Numbered from the stretch's first letter, positions 23,227-35,394 are shown. The stretch is DNA of 64,000 nucleotides from Calliopum simillimum (GCA_951812925.1 OX638368.1:11983994-12047993), one strand, 5' to 3'. The notes: generated from the letters alone by a model not told the origin. Translations and numbers: made by a program.

Positions 23227-24560
23227 AATAAATTTTTCGAAGATCTACTGAGTTTTTTAAATGGCAATAATACCATTAGACCAATTTTAGAAGTCGGCAA
23301 TATTTTCATTCTAGCCTATTCGAGTCACAGTTCTTGTAATTATCCTTGAGCAATATTTGGAATTGATACAAGATATCCCATTTCTGCGGAGGGATTATGG
23401 ATATGTCAGAGAAAGTCTACGTAGGTTCATCGAAATATCTCAGACATACAAATGATTCTATATTTTATAAAGGCAGTTGTGAATCTAATTTGAATATTAC
23501 AACATTAAGGACATGAAGCCAATGTAGGAATAGACTGGCTAGCTAAAAGAGGCGCTTGAAATATTACTCGAAAACCCTGTATACAATGCCTACCAAAACA
23601 ACATAATTTGGGTATGGGCGGTGATGCATCGTTGGAATAAAGTCGTTTGCCAAAATTTGGTAAATATTTTCAAACGTATAATATGTAAATTACATTTTAG
23701 TTTTTAGTTTTAAAAACAAATTAGGAAGTTAGTTTAAAGACTTTTTTGCTTGTATAGTACTAATGAAAGTACCAACTAGCTTTTTTCACTTGCTTGCGTC
23801 TGTTGTTGAAAAATTGCAAAAATTACTGTTTAATTAGTTCAATATAAAATTATCAAAATAAATTAAGATGAAACATATTTAATAATAAGCAGAAATGGTG
23901 ATGGCACACTGAAAAATCAAAAACCACTAAGTTATCAGTCTGATAGATGACGATTCATCTAGATTTTGTCAAAAGAGTCTGTATATATAATTAGAATGCC
24001 ACGATGAGACGAAAGACTCAAGTGCCTTAGCGGCGAATTTCAGGCTGACTTAGACTAAACTGGTTGCACAGCAGTAAAGAAGTTTATGTATGGCCAACAA
24101 CTGCTCCAGTATTAAAGTGGGCCACAACATTTTTTTGAGTTCTGTTTACTTACACATTGGTTAAAACTTTGAACCCTAAACGAGATGACCAATGACATTT
24201 TAGTCATACTAAGATTGTATCTAATACGAGATGTTTCAGGTTTGGAAGTGCACTAGTATTAGTATTACCTTGTAGAACCTGCGGAGATAATTATCTCATT
24301 AGTCCAATCTTTGGTCTAGTTTTTTTGTAAGTAGACCAAAATGGACTACACCTACAACTAGAATAAATTCACTTAAATTATCAATTGCATCAAAAATGAT
24401 CCAAATGTACTGCAAAGTCAGTCATTTGTATTAAAAATGGTCAGAATATAATGCACAATCCATCATTACTACCAAAAATAATCCAATTGTGTATCGATTA
24501 TGTCATTGAAATTATAACATTACTGACTACGTACTGTTTGACAATTAGTTGATTGTGAAG
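23227..24560. other. Intergenic; includes a 70-bp sequence shared with 31364-31433
   Basis: CACTTGCTTGCGTCTGTTGT followed by TGAAAAATTG-AAAAAT and TTTAATTAGTTCAA-ATAAA occurs at about 23788 and again at 31366, same orientation. Otherwise nothing is recognised. Confidence 0.45.
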
Positions 24561-24790
24561 AAGAGCAAACGAAAAGTGTATCGGTCAAATGACTTGCGCT
24601 GCGTGGAGAGGCCCAGGCTCAAATCCTACACTCGATGATTTTCAATTCCAATTTTTAAATTTCTGTTAATTTGAACACAAGTTGTCTGAAGAGTCTTCGG
24701 AGCAGAAAATAAAACAACATAGCCGATTTATAAAATAATAAAAAAAATTCATCCACACCCAGATTCGAACCCCGAACACAATGCTATTTA
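24560..24790 (-). repeat. tRNA-derived SINE-like fragment
   Basis: On the minus strand GGGGTTCGAATCTGGG (about 24760-24775) is a good polymerase III B box, followed by a T-rich tail. A forward B-box-like GGCTCAAATCC lies near 24633. No paired cloverleaf is evident, so this is a SINE remnant and not a tRNA gene. Confidence 0.35.
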
Positions 24791-25370
24791 ATAACATAGC
24801 AAGATATATTTTTAGTCTTCAGCGTAGAGACCATGTTTCAACACACGCAAGAAAAGTATACAACATGAGTTTTGAAAGCGTCTTAAAACTAAGGACATTG
24901 CTGCTTCTCCACAAAATAATTTACACTGGTGAACCCTCGTACCTACGTGATAAACTTATTTTATCGCGGTCGACCAGAGCTAATGGCTTAACTCAGCTTC
25001 GCCACTCTTGTCTAACCTCTGAAAGGCAATTTTATGTCTATGCCATACGTCTCTGGAACTCCTTGCCAATTAATTTCAGATCTATTCACAACGCTATGCT
25101 TTTTAGAAAAAGATTATCTGACCATTTTTCGTTGTTGCAATGATTTTTTTTGTTTTTATTTTATTTTGTATTAATTAATTGTAATATTTTATTTTAAGAA
25201 ATTAAATTTTATCTTATATATTTAATTATATCTAATTCATTTGTTTTTGCTCATCTGTTGTTAACTATATTTGTTGCTGGTACTGTAATTTTAAGATTTT
25301 TATTATAAATCTTGTTGTACTAGTCATTTACTTATTCATAATAATAATAAACAAACAAACAAACAAACAT
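24781..25370 (+). pseudogene. LINE C-terminal fragment with microsatellite tail
   Basis: The frame 24781-25143 carries FSLQRRDHVSTHARKVYN, LLLLHKIIYTGEPSYLRDKL and RQFYVYAIRLWNSLP, the typical end of a jockey/CR1-type reverse transcriptase protein. The stop is followed by about 200 AT-rich bases and an (AATA)n(AAAC)n tail ending near 25370. 5'-truncated; no catalytic domain remains. Confidence 0.75.
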
Positions 25371-27844
25371 TCGTCTATGAAACCTTTTGACTTTTTTTTT
25401 TTCGTAAAATTTGTATATTTAATTAAATTAATTGAAATTTATAAATAAAATAAAAAAATTGGTCTTTTACTGGTTCGAAATTAATGCATAAGAAGATAAT
25501 TGACCTTTTTCTGGTCCGATGGTAATGCATAAGGAGACAATTGTTTACGCCCAATGACAAACAATGTAAATAGAACTTTATATTTGATGGAACCAGAATT
25601 TGGAATAGTCGGTTTCTCCCATGGAGTGGTTTGCAAACTATTGTAGTTTTGGAATAATCCGTGGTCCTGTAGGGTAATATGAGTTGTATAAAAAAGTAAA
25701 TCTTATTACAATCAAAGTTTTGAATTTTTTTAAAATAAAGTTCTCTCAAACAAGACAGTTATGTGAAGAATTTGTTTTTTCTTCTTTCTTATCCAAGTAC
25801 AGTTCAAACATTTGAAGTATTAGTCAAATAAAAATCGGGTACAAGATATAATTTATCTTGAAACAAAATATTTTAAACTCCAACAAGATGACACAATGTG
25901 AACTTTGAATCTCAATTTCCTGAAGAGTGAAAATATCTTTATATTCTTTACAACACCAACCCCTATAACAATTGCAGAAAAACTTCTGCCCCATGGTAGT
26001 AAAACAAATAAACAAAAGATGGCGTTCATTGTATACATTAAAGGTCGCCATACAACGACCGCCATATTTACAAAATTGACAATGTCATGCATATGTGTGT
26101 GTTTCTCTGCCTGAGTTTTAATTGAATAATTAGTGCAAAAGGTTGCTCAATCATAAATTTCATTGCATTCAGATAGAATATAAACGTATGAACACAAAGG
26201 ATACGAAATATGGAATGAGAACAGTGCATGGGGGTTACATGGGCAAATGTGGTCGTGGAGCAAATTCAAAATACTAAAGGTAGAAGATATTTAATTTATA
26301 AAGCAAATAAAAAAGTAACAAAGCAATTGAATTATGTTCATGAATGAGTCATGAGTCAATTGGCGCAAAAGCGATAAATTGATGAATTATAACGCATAGA
26401 ACAATGCAAATGAATTAATGTCAAGTGAAAAATCTCTTTTGTAACGTTTAATGCCTAACAGACTTAAAGGGAAATTTTGCACAAGATTTTTTGCTTTAAA
26501 TTATACTTAATGTCTGATTTGGTGTTAAATGAAAAATCAAACAAGTCTTCTATATTACGACCATTAATCCCAATTTTCTAAGTGCTTAATTTTCTTTATG
26601 CCTTTTGCTCAGGATAATTATATGCAACATCCTTCAATCAAGAAGTATTCTTGGAAAAATCAAATATTTAAAGATTGTTTTTTAAATGATAAGCAATTTT
26701 TTATTAAGTTTTTCCTCTCAAAATCAAAAAATTGAATTAATGAAGTTCTTATTTGAGGCATCATTCATCATGTGTTATGTCACACGTTAGACACTGACAT
26801 CATAAATCAAAACATCACTAAAATGAAAATTCTACTGTGACTATCTGTATTCCATTTTTTTGGCTGGCTCCAAACAACTCTTTTTTTCAAACAACACAAG
26901 GTAAGAGTAAAATCAAGAACACAAACGTATAACTCCGAAATCTGTACGTTTTCAAATCAATTAACATTTTTTTTTTTTTTTTTGTTTCTTTGGTTTGATA
27001 TTAAATCAATTGCCTTTGACCAAGCAGTGTTTTTAGTTAACTTCCTCATTTTGCTCTTTTTCACTTCCTTTCTTACTAATACACATATGTATGCTTATAC
27101 TGTTGATATCCATTTAAACGTTTTTTATGTACCAACATTTTTTTTGTGCCGGTGTGGCATCACTTGAAAGTTTTTTTTTTCGCAAACACTCCACTACCAA
27201 AATAAAGGTAACTTAAACCGTTTAAGTGATTTATGCCTTTGAAGATGTTTTGGAAGTTAGTAACAACAACAACAACGACGACAACAACAACAGCTGTGTG
27301 GCTTAAAACAACAACAGCAACAAATTGGCTTAAAATTGCCTTGGCAGCCCACGAACGATACACATTGGTTGGTTGGGTTCTGATCTTTTTTCACTTTTTC
27401 TGTGATGAATGATGTGACTGACTGCAATGAATCCTGTTGGCGATATGCTGTGATTTTTTTGAAAAATTGAGTAAATTTCCACTTAGTGGGAGTGATGCCA
27501 AAGCTGTTAAAAAAAATTTGAATTCAAATTGAATATGGAAATTTTGACGTTTTTTTCATTTTCTTCTTTGCACTGGCTGGCCCTCTTAATACAAATGGTT
27601 CAATTAAGATGCTTAGAAATTCAATTTGATGTTTGCAGGGCGCGAAACTTGAAAGTGTGTGAGCAGTGTTTAACCCCTGAAAGGTTGAAATATTTTCGTC
27701 TACAATAAAAAGTGGTGACTTTTTATTAATTTTTCAATTACGAGGAACTTGGCTTTCGTCATAGCAAAATAAACTAAAGGTCTTCATGTAACATATCCAA
27801 AAAATCTTTTTCTAAAGAATGTCAACGAAATTCGGACAACAAAG
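25371..27844. other. AT-rich intergenic stretch
   Basis: Contains poly-T runs and an (AAC)n stretch near 27260-27330. No supportable gene. Confidence 0.45.
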
Positions 27845-28140
27845 TGTGAATTGTGAAGTTTGAAGTAGGAAGTAAGTATGAAGTATGAACTATGAACTGT
27901 GAAGTATGAAGTGTGACGTATGAAGTAAAAATTGTGAACTATGAAGTATAAAGAATGAAGTATGACGTATGAAGTATGAACTATGAAGTATGAAGTATGA
28001 GGTATGAAGTGTGAAGTTTGAAGTTTGAAGTTTGAAGTATGAAGTATGTAGTATGAAGTATGAAGTATGATGTATGAAGTATGAAGTTTGAAGTACGAAG
28101 TATGTAGTATGAAGTATGAAGTATGTAGTATGTAGTAAGA
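27845..28140 (+). repeat. Degenerate GAAGTAT heptamer array (left part)
   Basis: Imperfect repeats of GAAGTAT with GTGAA, TAGTAT and TTGAA variants. The same array resumes at 30063-30150 beyond an inserted LINE, so the two parts were once contiguous. Confidence 0.8.
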
Positions 28141-28172
28141 TTGATGGTATGTTGATTGAGGAGTCAGTTACA

Positions 28173-29276
28173 GGTACAAACCATTTCAAAACGATCAAGA
28201 TTTTTTTTATGGCATCCGATTTGGCTATAAATTGGCATATGCAATAGTTGCATAATGGAAAAAATTACTACCAAATATTTTTTCAAAATTTAAAAAAATG
28301 GCGGAGATATGGGACTTTGAAATTTTTAGGTTAGTTTTTTTTGAGAAGCTATAACTTCGGTTGCATTTATCCAATTTTCAAATTTATAGTGTTAAATGAT
28401 TTGTCTTAAAACAGGCTTTGAAATAAAAACTAGCAAACATTTTTTTTTTTTTTTTTTCTTGTATAGTTTACACTGAAAAAAAAAATTAAAATTGAGTTTC
28501 CCAAAATACGTCCTTTTTAATATTTTTTATTTTTCTTGTAAAAAAAGCTACAAGTGTAACTTACCAGTCCTCCAAAAATTGGAGTGGGCCTCCCAGTGGT
28601 TCTCCAGAAAAACAATAAAATGTAGCTTTTGCCGCAATTTTTCAGTACAATTTTTTTGAATTTAAAATTTTTAATTAAACGTTAATTTGAATTTGAAAAA
28701 AGTGCGTTGGTACTTATATTAGTACTATACAAGCAAAAACACAGTCAATAAACTATTTTCAGCATTTGAAAATTTTTTTTAATAAAAATTTTAAATTAAA
28801 AAAATGTACTGAAAAATTGGGGAAGATGCTACATTTTATTGTTTTTCTGGAGAACCACTGGCAGGCCCACTCCAATTTTTGGAGGACTGGTAAGTTACAC
28901 TTGTAGCTTTTTTTACAAGAAAAATAAAAAATATTAAAAAGGACATATTTTGGGAAACTCAATTTAAATATTTTTTTTCAGTGTAAACTATATATAAAGA
29001 AAAAAAAAATGTTTGCTAGTTTTTATTTTAAAGTCTGTTTTAAGGCAAATAATTTAACACCATAAAATTGAAAATTGGATAAATGCAACCGAAGTTATAG
29101 CTTCTCAAAAAAAACTAACCTAAAAATTTCAAAGTCCCATATCTCCGCCATTTTTTTAAATTTTGAAAAATATTTAGTAGTAATTTTTTCCACTATGCAA
29201 CTATTGCATATGCCAATTTATAGCCTAATCAGATGCCATGAACAAATTTCTTGATCGTTTACACATGGTTTGTACC
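28173..29276. mobile_element. Foldback element, ~1.1 kb, inserted in the LINE reading frame
   Basis: Near-perfect arms of about 500 bp run from GGTACAAACCAT at 28173 to ATGGTTTGTACC at 29276, with a short unpaired centre near 28690-28770. Conserved paired blocks include GCATATGCAATAGTTGCAT, AATGGCGGAGATATGGGACT and CCTCCAAAAATTGGAGTGGG. The target duplication is only TA or TAC. Non-coding; could snap back as one hairpin. Confidence 0.85.
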
Positions 29277-29901
29277 TACTGTCAAATATTTAGGCATTAC
29301 CTTCAGCCATAATATGTTGTGGGATTGTCACATAAATACATTAAAGAGTAAAATATCTTCAGGTATTGGTATATTGTATAAGTTTAAAAATAAACTGATC
29401 ACAGAAGCAAAAATGAAGCTCTATCAATCCCTGGTTCACTCCCACTTAACATATTTACCTATTGTTTATTGCGGTAGAAGTAACTCAATTCTTAAATCCC
29501 TACAAGTTCTCCAAAATAGAGTTCTCAAAATTGTTTTTAATCTTCCATTGAGACACAGTACGATAAGTTTGTTTGTAGATTACACAAAAAATGTACCTCC
29601 CGTACAAGTCCTTTATAAACAACAACTTTTGTTGTATAGTTTTAAAACTATGCATGGACTGGGTGCACAGACCTTGCATTTCAGACATAACATATTGCAT
29701 ACGAATCGGACTACAAGACAAGCCACGCATTTGCATGTAGTAAGATGTCGTTTAGAAGTAACGAAGCAACGTGTCGCCTTTACTGGACCAACTGAGTTTA
29801 ATCAATTACCTGATACTCTAAAAAATGTTCACACCATATCAAGTTTCAAAAATAAATTAAAAACATATTTACTGGAAAACATTGAAATACTTTTAAATTG
29901 A
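29277..29901 (+). pseudogene. LINE reverse-transcriptase C-terminal fragment (jockey-like)
   Basis: The frame holds TVKYLGITFSHNMLWDCHI, KMKLYQSLVHSHLTYLPIVY, LQVLQNRVLKIVFNLPLRHS and a final FKNKLKTYLLENIEILLN. These are the post-catalytic thumb and tail motifs of jockey-clade insect LINEs. The frame is open from the foldback junction to a stop at 29901 and is followed by 145 bp of 3' UTR and poly(A). The YxDD catalytic part is missing through 5' truncation. Confidence 0.8.
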
Positions 29902-30062
29902 ATAAATACTTAGAATAATTATAATTTAAGTAAATTATTTTTATTTTTTTAATTGTTGCCATTTTAGCCTCTTTTTAAGCCCTTGTGGCGCTGGGGCATA
30001 ATTATTATATTGTACTTTATTAATCATGTGAACTGAATAAAAATTAAAAAAAAAAAAAAAAA

Positions 30063-30150
30063 AGTAAGAATTATGAAAGGTGAAGTATAAAGTGTCAAGT
30101 ATGATGTGTGAAAAGTGAAGTGTGACATGTGAAAGTTAGTTTAGGTTATG
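30063..30150 (+). repeat. Degenerate GAAGTAT heptamer array (right part)
   Basis: GTGAAGTATAAAGTGTCAAG and following units continue the 27845-28140 array after the LINE insertion. Confidence 0.7.
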
Positions 30151-30411
30151 GTTTTTTTTACAGTACAACCACCTCTTACTGATGAGGTATAAATAACAAG
30201 AAGATTCCGTTTGTTTGTCAAAAAAAGAGAACTTATGAATCTGTTGAGTGCGTTGGATTTACAGAGGGCTCTGCACTAAGCCAGATGATTGAATTCAATC
30301 AGTAATGTGCCGTATGTGAAACATGACCTACATTAGACCGGTTCAGTTTTGTATATAAAAAAAAATCATCTCGCAGCCTACTCAAAAGTTAGAAAGTTAG
30401 AAAACTCGAAA

Positions 30412-30641
30412 GATAAATTTCTCTATACAGGATCACCTATTTGCATAGATCATAAGGCTCACTAGCTCCGTCTGTTGTGAAAAATTGCCAAATTGTTTTT
30501 AGTTGGTAACACATGCTAGCGTAGTATGTCTCGAAACCAGAGTGTGTTACCAACTAAAAACAATTTGGCAATTTTTCACAGATGGCGCTAGTTAGCCTAA
30601 TGATCTATGTATACTGGCGATCCTGTACAGAGAAGTTTATC
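30412..30641. mobile_element. Palindromic MITE, 230 bp
   Basis: The arms run from GATAAATTTCTCTATACAGG (30412) to a near complement ending GTTTATC (30641). Within them GAAAAATTGCCAAATTGTTT and TTAGTTGGTAACACA occur once on each strand. No coding capacity; target duplication unclear. Confidence 0.7.
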
Positions 30642-30644
30642 CGT

Positions 30645-30725
30645 GTCCAATAGCGTAATGGCTAAAGCACAGCGTTTTCTTTCATTAGAAAAGCGGAGTC
30701 ACGGGTTCGAGTACGGCTTCTGATA
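30645..30725 (+). repeat. tRNA-derived SINE head
   Basis: TAGCGTAATGGCTAAAGC (30651-30668) matches a polymerase III A box and GGGTTCGAGTAC (30703-30714) matches a B box at normal tRNA spacing, with a short stem-like TTTTCTTTCATTAGAAAA between. The acceptor stem does not pair well, so I call a SINE head and not a functional tRNA. Confidence 0.5.
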
Positions 30726-32867
30726 AGACTTAACTAAAACTGATCCTGATGAGGCTATATACATACATGTTTATATATGAAACAATATAAATATATATAT
30801 CACAATATCACTAGTGAAGTGGCTAGCAAAATTCGCACTTGTTCCTTTTCTGACCCCGGGCAATGCATATAAACGTCAGTTCAAAAATAAAATATGAAAT
30901 GTAAGCGATAAAAACGTTTGAATTTAAGATTTTCTTTGGAGAGACTTTTTAGTTTTAAAATTTGAGTAATTTTATTTATCAAAATAGCAAAAAAAAAAAA
31001 AAGAAAGAGAGCAAAATTTAAAAAAAAAACAAAATTCTTGCATTTCTTTAAATTCGAATTTCACATAACTACATCAATAAGCTTTATAGACGAATGAGCT
31101 AAAGACTTCGTAATTTGTGTACGTGGGAAAAAAACTTTGTGCCCTTGGTTCGAATCTCAGTATGGGTAGTTTTATTTTTTATTTTTTTTTTTTTCACTAA
31201 GAGAACGCCTTACAAGCAAGCTCCTTCTAACCGGCAATGACCAGTTTGAGCTACATAAAGTAGAATGTAGAGAGATTAGAACTATACCTCTTTAGACCAG
31301 TGAGTTCGCTAGTTCAGAACTAGTCGAAGAAGCTGCAGGGATGTTATCAATTTCTATGTTAGCACTTGCTTGCGTCTGTTGTTGAAAAATTGTAAAAATG
31401 ACTTTTTAATTAGTTCAACATAAATTTATCGTAAAAAAATCAATTTTGGGACGCAATAATTATATATATCCCCTTTAAAAAAACTATAATTTTTTAGCGC
31501 CATAATTCTTGTAAGAATATAGTCTTTATTTCTAAACCAAAAAATATGTTTTTTAGCCAAAATGAGCCTTCAGTAGAATCAAAAGGGCTCCATTGGTTTT
31601 TCTCGGAATGAAAAGAAGTGATGCAGATATGGTTTTTAAGAGTTCTTCTGACATCTAAGTCGGTTTTGGAATGAGTCTAAATTTCGACCCTATCTAGAAA
31701 CATGCAACAATTTTGGCAACAAAATCTTAAAAGCCACTTAGGGTGCTAAATCACCCAAATAATGATGTCATAGTCCCAGGCACCCAATAAAAACACACAT
31801 TTTCAATAATTTTTATTTGAGTTAAAGTACTTTTTTTTATTTCAAATTAAGTAAGGAATAAATTCGTGTTTAGCCTTAAAAAATCTCTTTTAACTCTGGT
31901 TGTATAGCAGTTCAATAAAAAAGGTGTCATATCTAATGAGTTTACCCTAATTTTTTTCTGGCACTCATTGTGTCTATGATAAGACAACATAATATTGTAC
32001 GTATTGCTGCTCTTTAACCCATAACTAGCCCTCTTAACCTAACTTAGTCATTAATCAATTTGTATAGTTACCTTCACGTTTCCTTGGCTTAGTCTCTTAG
32101 GGTTAATACTTTCGTTCCTTTGCTCATCCTCAAGCAGCTTCTTTTAACGTTTCATTAGTTTTTTCACAACTAAATTGCAACCAGAGTTTTTGCCTCTCTT
32201 CATTTCTGCTCTAACGCAACCACTTAAATTGATCCAACGCATAGCCAAAAAAAATTAAATTAATCGCCTTCAAACTAAAGTTATTTAAGCAACGTTTTGC
32301 ATAGTGGAGCAAAACAAGGATGATAACGAAAAAAGCAAAAACACAGAAAATAATCATGCAAATTAAATGAAAATGCAAATGAGCGCAATCTACAAAATCT
32401 AACGCAGAATAGTAGGCAACGAAAAAAAACAATTTTCTTACACTTGGAGTATAATGAAATCAACGGAAAAAAATCGTAAATCGTTAAAAACCGCAGTATT
32501 AAATGCTGCTTTTTTTATGAAAACTTTTTCAATCAATTTTAATTGAGATGATTTTTTCAATTTTTATTTTTTTTTTTTTTTTTTTTTTAATCCAAAAGAA
32601 GTTGCAAACTAATTTTAAATGCGTATTTAAAAAAAAGAGAGATAGCGATAAGTAGCTGATACTCGTAAGCGTTGAAAAAGCAACGGTAGGGAGCGAAAGG
32701 TTTTTGCTTGTATGGGAGATAAGAAATTTTTTAGTTTCAGTGTTTTTTTTTTTCAAACTAAAAACTTGCGAAATGAAAATTGAAACTTTTTAATAATTCA
32801 GTATGCCCAACACATTACTCTGCACTATGTTGTTTTGTGTCATCTCTCCATTTAAAATCAATATTTG
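30726..32867. other. AT-rich intergenic stretch with one more tRNA-like B box
   Basis: GGTTCGAATCTC near 31147, with an upstream AATGAGCTAAAG, suggests another decayed SINE (about 31080-31175). The 70-bp repeat shared with 23.8 kb lies at 31364-31433. No gene is recognised. Confidence 0.4.
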
Positions 32868-32869
32868 AC

Positions 32870-33782
32870 ATCCCAAGGGGAAAAGTAGTGCTTCAAAAAC
32901 CCTTCTGAAGTGCATCCTTTTCACCAATAAGCGCTTCCGCTCCGTAAGAACAATACTTTCTTTTTAACATTGCATGTCATAGGTTGTAAGCGAGCAAAAG
33001 CTTACCGCAGCCTTACCAAAAAAGAGTTTTTAAAGCGCTTATTTGTAATGCTGCGGTAAGCGTTTTTTCAATAAAATTAAAAAAAAGAAAAAAAAAGAAA
33101 AAAAAAAAAAACTGGCCGCGCCAGGATTTGAATCCACGACCCTCCGCATGCTAGATATTTTTTTCTTACATTTACCAACCCTTTAGACCGCTCCACCAAC
33201 GCCCGATGATATGAAAAGGTATTAAATTTGTATATAAAGCAAATGCTGTCCTGCAGCATTACATAGAATCATTGTGCTATCAGTTTCAATTCAAGTAAGC
33301 ACAAGTAAATAAAAATGAGAAATAAAAATAGAAAAGTGAAATAAAAAAGTTTGAATCAAAAATATTTTAATAAAAAAAAAAAAATAAAGCAAAAACAAAT
33401 AAAAAAACGGAAAAAAAAAATCACCCGGGCTGGGTTCGAACTCACGTTGTTCTTACTGCAGCCTTATATGGAATCATTGTGTAATCAATTTCAATTCGGT
33501 TAGACAAAAGTAAATTAATAAGAGAAAGGAAAATAGAAAAGTGAAATAAAAGATGTTGAATAAAAAATATATAATTAAAAAAAAAAATAAAGCAAAAAAA
33601 AGTAAAAAAAAAGTAAAAAAAAGTAAAAAAAAAATCTCCCGGGCTGGGTTCGAACTCACGTTGTTCTTATTGCAGCCTTATACAAAATCATTGTGATAGT
33701 GCTTCTAAATTTCTATGGGGACAAGCACTTTTGAAGTGCTTGGATCAGAAGCGCTAGAAATTTTTCCTCTTGGGATACTCCA
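32870..33782. mobile_element. Inverted-end element enclosing tandem SINE-like units, ~0.9 kb
   Basis: ATCCCAAGGGGAAAAGTAGT-GCTTC at the left pairs with GAAGCGCTAGAAATTTTTCC-TCTTGGGATAC at the right (inverted). Between the ends are three tandem related units of about 205-214 bp, each with a minus-strand B box. The target duplication is not resolved. Confidence 0.5.
33060..33715 (-). repeat. Three tandem tRNA-derived SINE-like units (~205-214 bp)
   Basis: AATCATTGTG recurs at about 33267, 33472 and 33686. Each unit has an A-rich tract followed by a minus-strand B box: GGATTCAAATCC in unit 1 (about 33120-33135) and GAGTTCGAACCCAGCCCGGG in units 2 and 3. Unit 1 also has a Leu/Ser-like A-box region, TTGGTGGAGCGGTCTAAAGG, on the minus strand near 33180-33205. 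Confidence 0.55.
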
Positions 33783-34485
33783 TATTTTCTTTAATTGCAT
33801 CCTAAAAATTTCAAGTGACCTAACAGAATTTGGTTATTTTCTAGATAAAACCATAATGAAATTACTAGAAAAAAAGAATATTCCAGTCATTCTTTTCGAA
33901 CAATGCGAAAACTTGCTGAAGCGCAACAATTAGCACACACCGGCCAAATAAAAGTTCAGTTGTTACAAAACAAAGACCACATGCAAAACTCTTTTTCAAT
34001 GACCGAGTAGACGACGTACATAGGTTTTTCGTATGACTCTTCTCCATGAACTCTTTTCAATTTTACCTTGTCCATTCTAAGTGTACTACAGATTTGAATG
34101 AATGAAAAAACAAGTGCAAAAAATTTGAGTAGTTGAAAAACAAATGCAATTATTACTACTTGCACATGTATGCATGTGGCATCAATGAATGAATGGTACA
34201 TACACACATATGACTATACGACATGCAGCAAGTTGCATACTGGCGGCGTATCCTTGTCAACCGCAGCAACTGCCAATTTGTGGTGCGCCAAACTTTTATA
34301 ACAGTTGTGTGTTGGAGGCTTTTTTTTCTTATCCTTTTTTGGTAAAAACAAAGTACTACAAAAGATGGTTAAAACAATGAATATAAGATTTTTCTTTTTT
34401 ATTTTGTGTTTTTGGTTTGAACTTATACTTCCATTTAAAATAGAATGTGTATGGGCGTAGAAAATAATTTTTGCCAAAGGAGTGC
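33783..34485. other. AT-rich intergenic stretch
   Basis: No recognised gene or element. Overlapping short frames on both strands have no motifs. Confidence 0.4.
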
Positions 34486-35060
34486 TTGTTTGGTGACAAC
34501 CCTAAAAATTTATGTTGGATTTTTTTTAAAAGTTTTATCTAAGCGTTTTAAGACAAAAATTAAATTTTTTTTAATAATAAGTTTAAGCAAAACTTACAAC
34601 AAAATTGGTGGCAATCCTGAAAGTTTTTGTACACACAAATTTTATAAAGTTTATCTGAGCGTTTCTGAAAGCGAAAATTTTAATTTAGTCAGAAAAAATA
34701 CGATTTTAACAAAAGTTTTAGAAAACAACCAGGTGGCAACCCTAAAATATGCTATTAAAGAGTTTATCCAAGAATTTTAAGACTTAATTTTTTTAAACTA
34801 GGTGGCAACCCTGAAAGTTTTTGCACAATTTCAAAAAACTTTATCTGAGAATTTCTGAAAAGAAAAATATTAATTAAGCCACAAAAAGTATGATTTTAAC
34901 AAAATCTAGGAAAATAAGGAGGTGGCAACCCTAAAAATATATACATGATTTTAAACAGTTTATTTTAGAGCTTCAAGATAAAAATTTATTTTGTTTTTTT
35001 AATTGAATAAGTTCCATTTAACCGAAATAAAAATAAAAACAGGTGGCAACTCTAGAAAAT
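34486..35060 (+). repeat. Minisatellite, ~115-bp unit, about 5.5 copies
   Basis: GGTGGCAACCCTAAAAAT or close variants head each unit at about 34491, 34606, 34730, 34800, 34921 and 35041. Each is followed by a TTTAT-TGAGCGTTTCTGA-AAA-like segment. Units are diverged and variable in length. The 34445-34780 frame is a by-product. Confidence 0.75.
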
Positions 35061-35390
35061 TAATTCATAATAAGCATCTTCACATAGAAACGTTTCTGAT
35101 AATATATGGAACCGTTTCCCAAACCCATTTCTATAGACAATAGGAAACGTTTCTCAGTTCAAAAACTGGTTTCATACCAGGTTCCATGAGTTTCTCAGAA
35201 ACTGTTTTTTGCCCCTCCCGGTCTCCCCATTTTGCTCAAAAAAGAAAATAGAGATATTGACAAGGACATTTCCTCCTTCCTTTCAAGAACAATTATAGCG
35301 GAAGCCCAACATAGGAAGTGAAGAGTTTACTTTAAGTGCCTTCGTTCTCCTACCGTAAATGTTTATTATATACGTATGCTGATTATCTTA
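35061..35390. other. Spacer with GAAACG/CGTTTC inverted words
   Basis: Several copies of GAAACGTTTCT-like and GGTTTC words occur near 35085-35210, possibly one more degenerate inverted element. No gene. Confidence 0.3.
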
Positions 35391-35394
35391 AAAT

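Larger units (their letters stand above)
28141..30062 (+). mobile_element. 5'-truncated LINE with poly(A) tail and 7-bp target duplication
   Basis: The copy is bounded by AGTAAGA at 28134-28140 and 30063-30069. It ends in a poly(A) tail (about 30046-30062). The coding part is split by a foldback element (28173-29276): KIDGMLIEESVT on the left and VKYLGITFSHNM on the right are in the same frame. Removing the insert restores continuous coding. The LINE itself is only about 0.8 kb, hence inactive. Confidence 0.8.

Noticed and set aside
27890..28198. 102-codon minus frame of YFILHTS repeats
   Set aside because: Translation of the GAAGTAT heptamer array running into the LINE.
30645..30725. Functional tRNA gene
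   Set aside because: A and B boxes are good but the acceptor and anticodon stems do not pair properly; fits a SINE head.
33110..33215. Intron-containing tRNA(Leu/Ser) gene on the minus strand
   Set aside because: A- and B-box-like text present, but the neighbouring tandem units keep only the B box part and the arm pairing is poor; treated as SINE.
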